The notes beneath the pieces were generated by a model. The model did no database searches, had not been told where the DNA came from, and worked only from the letters and a program-made list of their open reading frames with translations. From Burkholderia sp. Ac-20365 (GTDB lineage: Bacteria > Pseudomonadota > Gammaproteobacteria > Burkholderiales > Burkholderiaceae), in NCBI RefSeq assembly GCF_017104715.1, contig NZ_JAAGPI010000003.1, positions 1-64,000 of the forward strand: a stretch of 64,000 nt of DNA. The letters are read 5' to 3'. The first letter of the stretch is position 1, and every line of letters begins with the position of its first letter. The translations under genes were made by a program, and so were the position numbers. Below, in pieces: positions 51,316-60,957 of this stretch.

Positions 51316-52613
51316 AGATGGTTTCACGTCGAAATTTTCTCGGCGGCTCGGGTGCTGCACTCCTGGGCGCGGCGCTTGTCAGCAAGGCGGGTGCGGGTTC
51401 GCTTCCCGAAGCGCCCGTGATGGACAAGGCCAGCACGCAGGCGCCGCTGACGCCGCCCAACGGCCGCCCGTACACGCCCGTCGCGACGCTCAACGGATGG
51501 ACGCTGCCGTGGCGAATGAAGAACGGCTGGAAAGAGTTTCACCTCATTGCTGAGCCGGTCGTGCGCGAATTGGCACCGGGGATGAAGGCAAACCTCTGGG
51601 GCTACAACGGTCAGGCGCCTGGCCCGACCATCGAGGCGGTCGAAGGCGACAGGGTCCGCATCTTCGTGACCAACAGGCTGCCGGAAAACACGACGGTCCA
51701 CTGGCACGGCATGTTGCTCCCTTGCGGAATGGATGGTGTCGGTGGCCTGACCCAACGACACATTCCGCCGGGCAAGACGTTCGTCTATGAGTTCCAGCTC
51801 GAAAAGCACGGCACCTTCATGTATCACCCGCACTCGGACGAAATGGTGCAGATGGCCATGGGAATGATGGGGACGTTCATCGTGCATCCGAAAGACCGCA
51901 GCGTCATGCCCGTGGACAGGGACTTTGTGTTCCTGATGTCCGCCTACGACATCGATCCAGGCAGCTTCACACCCAGGGTCAACGAGATGACGGACTTCAA
52001 CATGTGGACGTGGAACGCACGCGTGTTTCCGGGCGTCGACCCGCTGCCTGTGCGAGCCGGTGATCGCGTACGCATCCGTTTCGGAAACCTCACGATGACC
52101 AATCACCCCATCCATCTGCATGGCTACAGCTTCGAGGTTGCGGGCACCGATGGCGGATGGATTCCACCCTCTGCACGCTGGCCAGAAGTGACCGCCGACG
52201 TCGGAGTAGGGCAGATGCGGGCGATTGAGTTCACCGCGAACCGGCCGGGCGACTGGGCGTTTCACTGCCACAAGTCGCATCACACGATGAATGCGATGGG
52301 GCATGCGGTTCCGAACCTGATTGGCGTGCCGCAGAAGGACCTGGCCAGGCGCATCAACAAGCTCGTACCGGACTACATGGCGATGGGCAGCACGGGTGGT
52401 TCGATGGGCGAGATGGAGATGCCGCTGCCCGACAACACGCTGCCGATGATGACGGGCACGGGTCCGTTCGGTCCACTTGAAATGGGTGGGATGTTCACGG
52501 TCGTGAAGGTCCGCGAGGGACTGGGCCGCAACGACTACCGCGACCCGGGCTGGTTCAAACACCCAAAAGGGACTGTCGCGTACGAATACACCGGCGAGTT
52601 GCCGGACGGCTGA
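51312..52613 (+). CDS. multicopper oxidase, copper-resistance type
   Basis: 433 residues with a twin-arginine signal (SRRNFLGGSGAALLGAAL). Copper ligands are visible in order: TVHWHGML, MYHPHSDEM, NHPIHLHGYS and AFHCHKSHHTMNAMGH, giving the type 1, 2 and 3 sites. A Met-rich stretch (SMGEMEMPLPDNTLPMM) near the end may bind Cu(I). It is a cuproxidase-like enzyme that oxidises toxic Cu(I) in the periplasm. Two cupredoxin-domain layout, shorter than PcoA/CopA. The gene overlaps the TolC gene by four bases. Confidence 0.93.
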   Translation: MKMVSRRNFLGGSGAALLGAALVSKAGAGSLPEAPVMDKASTQAPLTPPNGRPYTPVATLNGWTLPWRMKNGWKEFHLIAEPVVRELAPGMKANLWGYNGQAPGPTIEAVEGDRVRIFVTNRLPENTTVHWHGMLLPCGMDGVGGLTQRHIPPGKTFVYEFQLEKHGTFMYHPHSDEMVQMAMGMMGTFIVHPKDRSVMPVDRDFVFLMSAYDIDPGSFTPRVNEMTDFNMWTWNARVFPGVDPLPVRAGDRVRIRFGNLTMTNHPIHLHGYSFEVAGTDGGWIPPSARWPEVTADVGVGQMRAIEFTANRPGDWAFHCHKSHHTMNAMGHAVPNLIGVPQKDLARRINKLVPDYMAMGSTGGSMGEMEMPLPDNTLPMMTGTGPFGPLEMGGMFTVVKVREGLGRNDYRDPGWFKHPKGTVAYEYTGELPDG

Positions 52614-52675
52614 TTTTTGTCTGGCCGGACGCATACAGCCCGGCTAACCCTTTTATTCAACACAGGAGAAGACTG

Positions 52676-53023
52676 ATGAAGAACGCATTTGTATCTGCTG
52701 CGCTTGGCTACGCGTTGGCGCTTTCCGGCGCTGCCTATGCGGCAGGCGACATGGGCAACATGAACATGGCCGGAGGAACGCAGCAAGGCGGCGACGTCAA
52801 GAGCGGCATGTCTCACGGAGAAATCAAGAAGGTCGACGCGGCAGCCGGAAAGCTGACCATCAAGCACGGTCCCCTGGAAAACCTGGGCATGGATGCAATG
52901 ACCATGGTGTTCAAGGTCAAGGACCCGGCAATGGTTTCGCAGGTCAAGGTTGGCGACAGGATTGATTTCGTGGCCGAAGAGGTGGACGGTGCACTGACTG
53001 TGACAAAGCTGCAGAAGAAGTAA
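52676..53023 (+). CDS. CusF-like periplasmic copper-binding protein
   Basis: 115 residues. Signal peptide ends GAAYAAGD; the C-terminal half is a CusF domain with SHGEIKKVDAAAGKLTIKHG, then MDAMTMVFKVKDPAM, carrying the Met and Trp/Phe-type ligands of the Cu(I)/Ag(I) site (M-x-M-x-F). It chaperones copper in the periplasm; in this operon the partner may be the multicopper oxidase. AGGAGAAG precedes ATG 52676. Confidence 0.88.
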   Translation: MKNAFVSAALGYALALSGAAYAAGDMGNMNMAGGTQQGGDVKSGMSHGEIKKVDAAAGKLTIKHGPLENLGMDAMTMVFKVKDPAMVSQVKVGDRIDFVAEEVDGALTVTKLQKK

Positions 53024-53078
53024 GAGACCAAAGGGCGTTGCAACCCATTGCGTGCGACGCCCACTATGACCATCCAGA

Positions 53079-53465
53079 ATGAGCAAGACCATGAAATCAC
53101 GCACTCGCAAACAACTGATTGGCGCAGCTTCAGCCAGTGTCATCGCTTTCGCACCATCCGCCGCGTTCGCACACGGTAAGCTGGAAAGCGCCATGCCGGC
53201 TGCCGGTAGCACAGTCGATGTCGCGCCCGGGACGCTTAGTCTCACTTTCAATGAAGACCTCGAGTCGACCTTCAGTACAGTCAAAGTATCTGATGCAAAC
53301 GGCGCTATTGTGAGCAAGGAAAAGGCAAAGGTTGATGCCTCCAATCCGCGCTTGTTGAGCATTGCACTGCCGAAACTTTCATCAGGCTCCTATTCGGTGC
53401 AGTGGGCCGTCATGACACACGACGCCCATAAGACCAAGGGCACATACACCTTTCAGGTGAAGTGA
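53079..53465 (+). CDS. copC: CopC-like periplasmic copper-binding protein
   Basis: 128 residues. Signal peptide ends AFAHG, and the first mature His is the known Cu(II) ligand of CopC. The beta-barrel domain shows ESAMPAAGSTVDVAPGTLSL, NEDLESTFSTVKVSDANGAI and SYSVQWAVMTHDAHKTKGTY with the further His ligands. It binds copper for CopD. ATG 53079 or ATG 53091 may be the start; both keep the signal peptide. The gene overlaps copD (TGATG). Confidence 0.9.
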   Translation: MSKTMKSRTRKQLIGAASASVIAFAPSAAFAHGKLESAMPAAGSTVDVAPGTLSLTFNEDLESTFSTVKVSDANGAIVSKEKAKVDASNPRLLSIALPKLSSGSYSVQWAVMTHDAHKTKGTYTFQVK

Positions 53466-54406
53466 TGAACGAAGGTCTCCTCGGCATCCTGCGACTGGCA
53501 GCGGTCGCGTTGCAGAACGTCGGCTTCGCGGTGTTGGTTGGCGCCTTGCTCAGTGACCAATGGCTGGCTCGCCGACCATCTCCATGGCAGGCCCGCGTCA
53601 GTTACCGGCTGGTCATGATCTTGCGCATTGCGTCCGTCGGTGCATTGATGTGCAGCATGTTGGCGTTCTGGATTCATTGTGCGCTGATGAGCGAATCGAC
53701 GCTGATGGAAGCGGGTCCGGCCGTCTGGTCGATGCTTTGGGAGACCGGTTTTGGGCATGGATCGCTGGTTGGAGCGGTCCTGATGCTCTTTGTCGTGAGC
53801 TTCTCCTTCCTCAGGTCAGGCGGCACAGTTCGGTTTCCGCTGGCCATCTGGCTGGCGCTGGCAGGTGTTGCACTCGCGCGCAGCAATGGTGGCCATCCTG
53901 TAGACGCGGGACTGTTCAGTCTGCCGGTGTGGGTCGACTGGCTGCATTTGCTCGCCATCAGTGCGTGGGTAGGTCTCGTACTCGTCACAACGTATGTCGT
54001 CCTGCCACGCCTCTCCGAGGTGCCCGGCAGCGATCAGACTAACGGTGCTGATTTTGTGAAGTCCCTCTCGGATGCGGCGACGTTTGCATTGGTCGCGCTG
54101 GTTAGTACCGGTGCCTATAACGGCTGGCGAGGCGTGAATACCCCCGCGAATCTCCTGGAATCGACATATGGACAAGTGCTGCTGTTGAAACTCTTGCTCG
54201 TGCTGATTGCCGCCGCCCTCGGCGGCCACAATCGCTTTTTCGAAATGCCGAAGCTTCTGGTGTCGCTGAAAAGTGGAGTGCCGATTACAACAGCAACTCC
54301 GCTGAAACGCTTCGCCGCTGTATTGCATATTGAGTCGGTGGTGCTGGCAGCGGTAATTGTCGCGGCTGCTGTGCTGGTTTCGAGCCCATTGCCCGGTACT
54401 ACGTAG
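53465..54406 (+). CDS. copD: CopD-like copper-resistance membrane protein
   Basis: 313 residues, about eight membrane segments. LGILRLAAVALQNVGFAVLV starts it; WVDWLHLLAISAWVGLVLVT and DAATFALVALVSTGAYNGWR, with conserved His and Trp, and the last repeat AALGGHNRFFEMPKL belong to the CopD domain. It is thought to move copper across the inner membrane with CopC. ATG 53465 overlaps the copC stop (TGATG). Last gene of the operon; a terminator follows. Confidence 0.92.
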   Translation: MNEGLLGILRLAAVALQNVGFAVLVGALLSDQWLARRPSPWQARVSYRLVMILRIASVGALMCSMLAFWIHCALMSESTLMEAGPAVWSMLWETGFGHGSLVGAVLMLFVVSFSFLRSGGTVRFPLAIWLALAGVALARSNGGHPVDAGLFSLPVWVDWLHLLAISAWVGLVLVTTYVVLPRLSEVPGSDQTNGADFVKSLSDAATFALVALVSTGAYNGWRGVNTPANLLESTYGQVLLLKLLLVLIAAALGGHNRFFEMPKLLVSLKSGVPITTATPLKRFAAVLHIESVVLAAVIVAAAVLVSSPLPGTT

Positions 54407-54510
54407 TCACTAGAGGGTTATTTTGTGCGTCCACGCAGATGGTCAACGCGTGACGTCAATCAAGGCGCAGCTTTTGCCCGAGTTGATGTCTGGCAACGGC
54501 CATCTTTACG

Positions 54511-54542
54511 GGACCCCACAGCACGTGCGGGTCCTTTTTTTT
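54511..54542 (+). terminator. rho-independent terminator after the copper operon
   Basis: GGACCC (54511-54516) pairs with GGGTCC (54529-54534) around a 12-base loop, followed by eight T at 54535-54542. Confidence 0.85.
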
Positions 54543-54685
54543 GTCAGGCTCATCACGTTCAAGCAAAACCGGGCCGCGCGTGACTGAAAGGTCACGTGTC
54601 AGTCACGGCTCGTTCAGGCGCCACTCTCCAGAATGAAGACTGTCGGAGCCAATCGTTCTGGCTCTGCATTGCCAAGGAGAACAAC

Positions 54686-55021
54686 GTGACGATCAAATAC
54701 ATTACCGGTGCGTTTATCGCTGTGACGCTCACCACATCGGCATTCGCCGATGCTGGCCACAACTTCCCACAATGGACTGCGGATAACACATTGCCAGCAG
54801 AAAGCAGCGCAGGTTCGCTGACACTTGATGCGAAGATCTCAGCGCTCGATATCCAGCCGCGTGGGAAAACCAGAGAGCAAGTGATGCAAGAACTGATTCA
54901 GGCGCGACGCGATGGACTCGTTCCGACTGGACATGCCGACTACCCGCCCAGTCAGGCGACGATTGAGCGGAATCGGGCACGCATGAAAGCTATCGGGCCT
55001 AAGTGGGCTGAGCAGAAGTAG
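54686..55021 (+). CDS. DUF4148 domain secreted small protein
   Basis: 111 residues from GTG 54686 with AAGGAGA six bases upstream. Signal peptide (YITGAFIAVTLTTSAFAD) then a short domain with RGKTREQVMQELIQARRDGL and VPTGHADYPPSQATIERNRA. The REQV-x-x-EL-x-x-AR-x-x-GL pattern is typical DUF4148. Function unknown; a second family member is at 11640-11936. Confidence 0.82.
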   Translation: MTIKYITGAFIAVTLTTSAFADAGHNFPQWTADNTLPAESSAGSLTLDAKISALDIQPRGKTREQVMQELIQARRDGLVPTGHADYPPSQATIERNRARMKAIGPKWAEQK

Positions 55022-55198
55022 ATAACAGGCGTCTTCATAACAACGTCGATCCGATGTTTGATTGACCATTTCCGGGCTCCATTCTGTCTCTTGTTGGCGT
55101 GCGACTGCTCCGCACCTACAAGGGCAAGACGCAGATCCAGCAGATCGTCACGTACTGTCCCGCAGACATTCAGGTGCATTCGCCGCGCCTGATCGCGA

Positions 55199-55852
55199 CT
55201 ATCGTTGAGTCATTGCCTCGACGACGTCCTGCGTTTTGACTACGGCATGCGCAAGAAACGCGAAGTTGATCAACGCGGCCTTATAGCCGTCGCCCCAAAC
55301 CGGATGGCGCGGTCCCGCCGTGGCGTCGGCAACGACGGACACTTCGAAACCCTGCTCGATCAGGTCGCGCAGATGAGCCTCCACACACATATTGGCGAGA
55401 ATGCCTCCCAGCACGATTTTCTGCACATTGCGCTTTCGCAACTGCAGTGTCAGATCGTTGGTCTGTGGACCGAAGACCTTGTGCGGGCTGACAACGATGG
55501 TTTCGCCATCGTCGATGTACGGCTTGAACTCCTCCAGCCAGTCAGCACCCGATTTCTCAAACCCACTCAGATTGAGCGCGCCCGTGCGAGCGAATGTGCC
55601 GGTCGCGAACTCGTCGGTCTCGAGCGGGCCATTGAATTTCCACGCGCGGTCGGTCGGATAAAAATAATGCGGGGAGATGAAAACACTGAACTTCTCTGCT
55701 TTCGCGGCCTTGAATATCTGCAGCATGTTTTCGACCGTTCGGTTCTCCGTCACGCTGGCTCCGACAGCGCCCCAATTTTTGCCCAAAGGGCTGAGCACAT
55801 CGATTTGCGGATCGATAAACACAACTGCCGTGTTGGCGGGATCGAATTTCAT
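55199..55852 (-). CDS. cysteine hydrolase, isochorismatase-like family
   Basis: 217 residues. Active-site triad regions are present: Asp in AVVFIDPQIDVLS, Lys in VVSPHKVFGPQTND and the nucleophile Cys in GGILANMCVEAHLRDL. The family hydrolyses C-N or ether bonds of small molecules (nicotinamide, N-carbamoylsarcosine, isochorismate). Substrate not predictable. It is convergent with the DUF4148 gene and single. Confidence 0.9.
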   Translation of the reverse strand: MKFDPANTAVVFIDPQIDVLSPLGKNWGAVGASVTENRTVENMLQIFKAAKAEKFSVFISPHYFYPTDRAWKFNGPLETDEFATGTFARTGALNLSGFEKSGADWLEEFKPYIDDGETIVVSPHKVFGPQTNDLTLQLRKRNVQKIVLGGILANMCVEAHLRDLIEQGFEVSVVADATAGPRHPVWGDGYKAALINFAFLAHAVVKTQDVVEAMTQR

Positions 55853-56179
55853 GATTCAAGCTCCAGACAGTGAAGACTGCGCGTGTCAACTTCCTGAGAA
55901 AAAAGGTTCTGACTTCATCATTCCAGCGGGTGAGACGAAGCAGGCAACGTCCCGGATCGTTCACACAGGAAAACTATCCAGGTCTCGTGCAGATGTGCAC
56001 TGGGACCGGATATCCCCGCTATGAAACCAGATTCAGCAAAGTTTGTCCGCGATGCTCCTGTTGGTCGCACGTCTTCATTTGTCATTGACGCGAACCGTCA
56101 CCAAGCCGAGGAATGCGTGGCAAATTCGAAACCTGTTAAGACCTGCCAGATAACCGCGTGCGAAAGGGAAGCTCGACCG

Positions 56180-56551
56180 ATGGCAATTCCTGAAGCACTC
56201 TATACAAGCCCGTTCCGAGCGCATGTACTGCGCTGGACTCAACCTGGCCGTGCTGGCGAGATTTCAGGATCATCAGGGGTTCGACGGAGTCATGCTCGGA
56301 AGTCCCGGTATGGACTATCACTTCGAGTTCACCCACTGCGGCGAACATCCGGTGACGCCAAGCCCCGCGGTTGAGGACTTGTTGGTGTTTTACGTCCCGG
56401 ACCAGGAAGAATGGCAAGCAACGTGTGATCGACTTATCGAGCATGGATTTATATGCGTAAGGTCACTTAACCCGTATTGGGACGTGTCGGGCCGTTCGAA
56501 GATACTGACGGTTACCGGATCGTTTTGCAAAATGCGATGTGGAGTTACTGA
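56180..56551 (+). pseudogene. VOC-family (glyoxalase/bleomycin-resistance-like) gene with two frameshifts
   Basis: The best-preserved part reads YCAGLNLAVLARFQDHQGFD then MDYHFEFTHCGEHPV, a VOC domain with its metal-binding His and Glu. The frame changes near 56215-56222 from the frame of the likely ATG 56180, and again near 56490, where FEDTDGYRIVLQNAMWSY and a stop continue in the first frame. The two shifts cancel, so total length (124 codons) is right for a VOC protein. The gene is decayed or the assembly has two errors. Confidence 0.65.
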
Positions 56552-57241
56552 CGCGCGCATCAGGCAAGTGTGTGCTTTCGGATGGTCTGCGTGACTTGCA
56601 TGGGTCAGTTTCTGCCGACCGCGTCGGCCAACAGTCGGGCCAACAGTCGGCCCAACACCTGTTCCTAACCTGCGTGCGGCCGACGCCAAAACGCTCGGCA
56701 AGCGCGCGCGTTCAGAAGGCAGGCGAGCGCGAAGCCCGATTTCGCCTGTCTCGATCAGGGGTAGATCTGGTTCGCAAGCCCGACATGCGAACGGTCGGCA
56801 GCGACCGCGCCGGCGGCTGGGTCGGTTGACGTGTGCGAGAGATGGCCCATTTGCGGCGTTCGAAATGGTCGAAGCCACCGGGTGACCGCTGGATTTCGTC
56901 AAAATGGCACCCCCATCCCCGTGCGACGCGGCGACCGTTCACGGCAGCCCAGTCCTTATCCACCAACGGTTTCAGCCCGGTCGCCCGGTGCGCTGGACGC
57001 ACTGGTAAACCACTATCGCGCGTGGATTGGTATGCCAGTACTGTCAGACGGGAACGCGTATACGCATGTCCTTCTTTTCGCTTCGAGGAGGCGCCGTTGA
57101 AAGGCTCCTTCTGCAAGTCCGATCCAGTCCCGCTATAGCAACTCCGCAAGGTTCCGTGCTTCGCGCACACCGTGCCGGCAGTCCACGACCAGCCATGTGC
57201 GCAGGCAATCGGTACGTCCAGTCGAACAAAAAGGAGGCAAC
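56552..57241. repeat. 690-base stretch with a short tandem repeat
   Basis: No gene recognised. GGCCAACAGTCG occurs twice in tandem at 56626-56649, followed by a partial third copy. The end is the leader of the sugar ABC operon with AAAAAGGAGG before ATG 57242. Confidence 0.45.
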
Positions 57242-58369
57242 ATGCTTTCAGGAATCCACGTGCTCCGAGCTGCGGCGAGCGCTACATTGGCGCTCTGCGC
57301 AAGCGGGGCTTTCGCGCAGGCTTCGATCGTTTCAGGGCCGTCCGGCGATCCCGCCTGCATGGTCCCATGGAAGAGCGACACGAAGTTCATCAAGTATCCG
57401 AAGAAGAACGCGCCTTACCGGATCGCACTCGTGAACGGCTATATCGCGAACACCTGGCGTATCCAGATGATCAGAACGGCCAAAGCCTACACCGCACAAC
57501 CGGCGGTTGCCGCCAGGCTCAAGGAATTCAAGGTCGTCTCGACCGGCGAGGACGTTCCGGCGCAGATCTCGGCCGTCAACAACTTCATCGATGCCGGCTA
57601 TGACGCCGTCATCGTGAACGCGCAGAACCCCTCCTCATTCGGCCCCGCGATCCGCCGCGCGAAGAACGCCGGTGTGGTGCTGGTCGCTTTCGACAACACG
57701 CTCGACAGCGAAGACGCGATCAACGTCAACGTCGACCAGTATGGGCTCGGCGCGCTGTGGGCCAAATGGCTCGCGGGCCACCTGCCGAACGGAGGCAAGG
57801 TGCTCGAAGTTCGCGGGGTGGCGGGCACGTCGGTCGACACGGACCGGCACAATGGTTTCACGAAAACGCTGGACAGCACCGGCAAGAAGTGGAACGTCGT
57901 CCAGGTCTACGGCAAGTGGGACGACGGGGTCGCGCAAAAGGTCGCCGCCGACGCGATTGCCGTGCAGGGTCACTTCGATGGCATATCGGCGCAAGGTGGC
58001 GACACGGGCGTCGTGCGCGCGATGATCGATGCGAAACACCCATTCGTGCCGTTCGGCGGCGAGACGGAGAACGGCTTTCGCAAGTTCTGCGCGCAGTATG
58101 GGAGTCAGGGCCTGAAGTGCACGTCGGCGGGCACCGGGCCCGCGCAGGTGGCCGTGGCGATCAAGACGGCGCTCGCCGCGCTGGATGGCCAGACGATTCC
58201 CGTGGCGATCAAGCTGCCGCTCGACGTCACCGACGATTCGATGCTGAAGTCGGGCGTCAACTATTTCCCGAACGACTCCGACAACTTTTTCGTCGGCAAC
58301 TCGTTTCCGACATGCGGCATCAATTTCTCTGCGCAGGAAATCATGAAGCAGAACCAGGGCAACCAGTGA
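57242..58369 (+). CDS. sugar ABC transporter, periplasmic binding protein
   Basis: 375 residues. Signal peptide ends ALCASGAFAQA. The mature protein is a Peripla_BP_4 (RbsB-like) fold: RIALVNGYIANTWRIQMIRT, STGEDVPAQISAVNNFIDAG, AFDNTLDSEDAINVNVDQYG and SFPTCGINFSAQE at the end. It binds a sugar or sugar-like ligand; the cargo is unknown. AGGAGG is seven bases before ATG 57242. First gene of a four-gene transport operon. Confidence 0.9.
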   Translation: MLSGIHVLRAAASATLALCASGAFAQASIVSGPSGDPACMVPWKSDTKFIKYPKKNAPYRIALVNGYIANTWRIQMIRTAKAYTAQPAVAARLKEFKVVSTGEDVPAQISAVNNFIDAGYDAVIVNAQNPSSFGPAIRRAKNAGVVLVAFDNTLDSEDAINVNVDQYGLGALWAKWLAGHLPNGGKVLEVRGVAGTSVDTDRHNGFTKTLDSTGKKWNVVQVYGKWDDGVAQKVAADAIAVQGHFDGISAQGGDTGVVRAMIDAKHPFVPFGGETENGFRKFCAQYGSQGLKCTSAGTGPAQVAVAIKTALAALDGQTIPVAIKLPLDVTDDSMLKSGVNYFPNDSDNFFVGNSFPTCGINFSAQEIMKQNQGNQ

Positions 58370-58405
58370 CCGGATGATGGCCCGCGCTATGACCGGAGAC
58401 GAAGC

Positions 58406-59980
58406 ATGCTGCAGGATGCAGAGCAGCCGTTCTTTCAGATGTCTGGCGTGTCGAAAAGCTACGGCGGCGCCGTCGCGCTGGATCACGCCGAGCTCACGGT
58501 GCGCAGAGGCCGCATTCACGCGATCCTCGGCGAAAACGGCGCGGGCAAGTCCACGTTGCTGAAGGTGATGTCCGGCGTCGTGCAGCCGGACGAGGGCACG
58601 ATGCATTTCGATGGCCGGGAGGTCTCGTTCGGGTCGCCTGCCGAGGCGAACGCGGCGGGTGTCGTCTGCGTGTATCAGGAGCTGTCGCTGATCCCCGACT
58701 TGAGCGTGGCGGACAACATCTACGCTGCGAACCCGCCGCGACGTTTCGGGATGATCGACCGGCGCGCTCAACGCCGCCAGGCTGAGGAGGCGCTCGCGCG
58801 AGCGGGCGCCGCCGACATCAATCCGCTTGCGAAGGTCCGGGACCTGCCGCTGTCGCGCCAGCAGATGGTCGAGCTCGCGAAGGGGCTGGCCCACGCGCCG
58901 CGCATTCTGATTCTCGACGAAGCTACCTCGGCGCTGACCGCGGCCGACGTCGCGCGCGTGATCGAGGTGCTCAAGCGCCTGCGCGAAGAGGGGCTCGCGC
59001 TGCTGTTCATCTCGCACCGCATGCACGAGGTGAAGGCGCTTGCGGACGAATGCACGGTCTACCGGAACGGTCGTCATGTGATGAGCTTCGAAGCCGGCAC
59101 GCGCTCCGACAATGAGGTTGTCGAAATGATGATCGGCCGGAAGTACCAGCATGCGTTTCCTGCCAGACCCGCAGCCAAACCGGCCGACCAACCCGCGGAG
59201 GCCCGCAGCACCGCGCCGGTTCTCGCCTGTCGTGATCTCGCCTGGAGCGACACGCTGCGGGGCATCAGCTTTTCGTTGCAGCGCGGTGAAATCCTCGGAC
59301 TGGGCGGTCTCGACGGACAAGGCCAGCGCGAACTGCTGCTCGCGCTGTTCGGCGTGTTGCGCGGCTGCGCGGGCAAGATCGAGATCGACGGCAAAGCCGT
59401 GTCGATCGGGAGCCCGACGGCCGCGCGCGCCAACGAAATCGGTATGGCGCTGATACCCGAGGATCGCAAGACCGAAGGCCTGATGCTGCCGATGTCGGTA
59501 CGCGAGAACCTGTCGTTTGCCGCACTCGATCGGATGTCCACCGCGGGCATCATCGATCGCGACCGCCAGCAGTCGCTCGTCGAGCGGATGATGGAGCTGC
59601 TTGCGATCAAGTCGTTCAGCGTCGACGCGCCCGTGGGCTCGCTGTCGGGCGGCAACCAGCAGAAGGTCGTCATCGCGAAGTGGCTAATGCGGCGGCCGAG
59701 GATACTGCTGCTCAGCGACCCGACGCGCGGTATCGACGTCGGCACCAAGCAGGAGCTTTACCAGCTGCTCAGGCGCCTTGCCGACGAAGGCGCCGCGATC
59801 GTCTTCTATTCGACCGACTATGACGAGCTGATCGGCTGCTGCGACCGCGTACTCGTACTGTACGAAGGCAGGATCAAGAAGGAACTCGTCGGCCCGGCGA
59901 TCACCGAGCAGAACCTGATTGCCAGTGCTCTCGACCTGCCCGTCGGACAGAGTTTGCCTTCTACGGGAGTGGGGCGATGA
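58406..59980 (+). CDS. sugar ABC transporter, double ATP-binding protein
   Basis: 524 residues, two ABC domains as in RbsA/XylG/MglA. First domain: Walker A GENGAGKST, signature LSRQQMVELAKGL, Walker B ILILDEATSAL. Second domain: the Walker A is degenerate (GGLDGQGQRELL), signature LSGGNQQKVVIAKWL, and the Walker B region ILLLSDPTRGIDVG where D replaces the usual E-region wording. One active and one degenerate site is normal in this family. The gene ends with an ATGA overlap into the first permease. Confidence 0.95.
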   Translation: MLQDAEQPFFQMSGVSKSYGGAVALDHAELTVRRGRIHAILGENGAGKSTLLKVMSGVVQPDEGTMHFDGREVSFGSPAEANAAGVVCVYQELSLIPDLSVADNIYAANPPRRFGMIDRRAQRRQAEEALARAGAADINPLAKVRDLPLSRQQMVELAKGLAHAPRILILDEATSALTAADVARVIEVLKRLREEGLALLFISHRMHEVKALADECTVYRNGRHVMSFEAGTRSDNEVVEMMIGRKYQHAFPARPAAKPADQPAEARSTAPVLACRDLAWSDTLRGISFSLQRGEILGLGGLDGQGQRELLLALFGVLRGCAGKIEIDGKAVSIGSPTAARANEIGMALIPEDRKTEGLMLPMSVRENLSFAALDRMSTAGIIDRDRQQSLVERMMELLAIKSFSVDAPVGSLSGGNQQKVVIAKWLMRRPRILLLSDPTRGIDVGTKQELYQLLRRLADEGAAIVFYSTDYDELIGCCDRVLVLYEGRIKKELVGPAITEQNLIASALDLPVGQSLPSTGVGR

Positions 59981-60957
59981 GCGGGCTGCGTTACTGGTAT
60001 GCGGAGAATCGCGGAGCGGTGTTCGCGTTCGGCCTGTTCGTGCTGATGTTCGCGATCTATCTCGTCAACTATCCGTCGGCGTTGTCGGCCAACGTATTTC
60101 AGACGGCCGCGAACAAAGCGGTACTGCTCGCGCTCGTCTCGATGGGGCAGGCGCTCGTCGTGCTGACCGCCGGCATCGACCTGTCGATCGGCATGACGCT
60201 GGTGCTGACGAATTGCATCGGGTCGTGGATCGTCACAGGCGACTCGCTGCACAGCGCGCTCGGCATCGCCGGCGTGCTCGGGGCGGGTGCGCTATGCGGC
60301 GCGCTGAACGGCGTGATCATCATTTTCGGCCGGCTGCAGCCGATCGTGACGACAATTGCGACGGGCGCCGTCTACTACGGATTGGCGCTGCTGCTGCGCC
60401 CTGTGCCTGGCGGATCGATCAACGAGGACCTCGCCGACGCACTGACGGGCAAGGTCGCCGGCGTTCTGCCAGCGAGCCTGGTGATCCTGCTGGCCGCGAT
60501 CGTGATCGTCTGGATTCCTTTCAAACGCTCGGCGATCGGGCGAGCGGCATACGCGACCGGGTCGTCCGAACCCGCGGCTTTCCTGTCCGGGATGCCGATT
60601 CGCCGCGCCAAGTTCGCGAGCTATACGCTGGCCGGCCTGCTCGCAGCAGTCGGCGGCCTGTTTCTGACGTTCTTCACCGACACCGGCGACGCGAACCTCG
60701 GCAGCGCGAACTCGTACACGCTGTTTTCGATCGCCGCGGTAGTGATCGGCGGTGTGTCGCTGCTCGGCGGCAAGGGCAGCGCGATCGGCGCGATCTTCGG
60801 CGCATTCGCGTTCCGTTGCATCGGCGATCTGCTGTTCGTCTTCAATGTCGATGCGCTGTGGCAGCCGCTATTTCAGGGCATGATTCTTCTGCTCGCTGTC
60901 GCGATCGGCGCGTGCGGATTGTTCCGGGTGCGCAACCGTCTGGAGTGGTTTCAATGA
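59977..60957 (+). CDS. sugar ABC transporter permease 1
   Basis: 326 residues, RbsC-like (BPD_transp_2). Repeated membrane segments and LVVLTAGIDLSIGMTLVLTN, GALNGVIIIFGRLQPIVTTI and AAVVIGGVSLLGGKGSAIG, the family signatures. Overlaps the ATPase gene upstream and the second permease downstream by four bases each (ATGA). Confidence 0.93.
   Translation: MSGLRYWYAENRGAVFAFGLFVLMFAIYLVNYPSALSANVFQTAANKAVLLALVSMGQALVVLTAGIDLSIGMTLVLTNCIGSWIVTGDSLHSALGIAGVLGAGALCGALNGVIIIFGRLQPIVTTIATGAVYYGLALLLRPVPGGSINEDLADALTGKVAGVLPASLVILLAAIVIVWIPFKRSAIGRAAYATGSSEPAAFLSGMPIRRAKFASYTLAGLLAAVGGLFLTFFTDTGDANLGSANSYTLFSIAAVVIGGVSLLGGKGSAIGAIFGAFAFRCIGDLLFVFNVDALWQPLFQGMILLLAVAIGACGLFRVRNRLEWFQ

Noticed and set aside
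51324..52634. 436-codon frame opposite the multicopper oxidase
   Set aside because: His/Arg-rich antisense of the copper-ligand region; no ribosome site or family.
56626..56659. Tandem GGCCAACAGTCG copies as a CRISPR array
   Set aside because: Only two and a half direct copies with no spacers.
57635..59320. 561-codon minus-strand frame opposite the sugar ABC genes
   Set aside because: Shadow of two well-supported genes on the plus strand.
59919..60953. Long in-frame extension of the second sugar permease through the first one
   Set aside because: It is the off-frame shadow of the first permease, and the ATGA overlap at 60954 fixes the real start.
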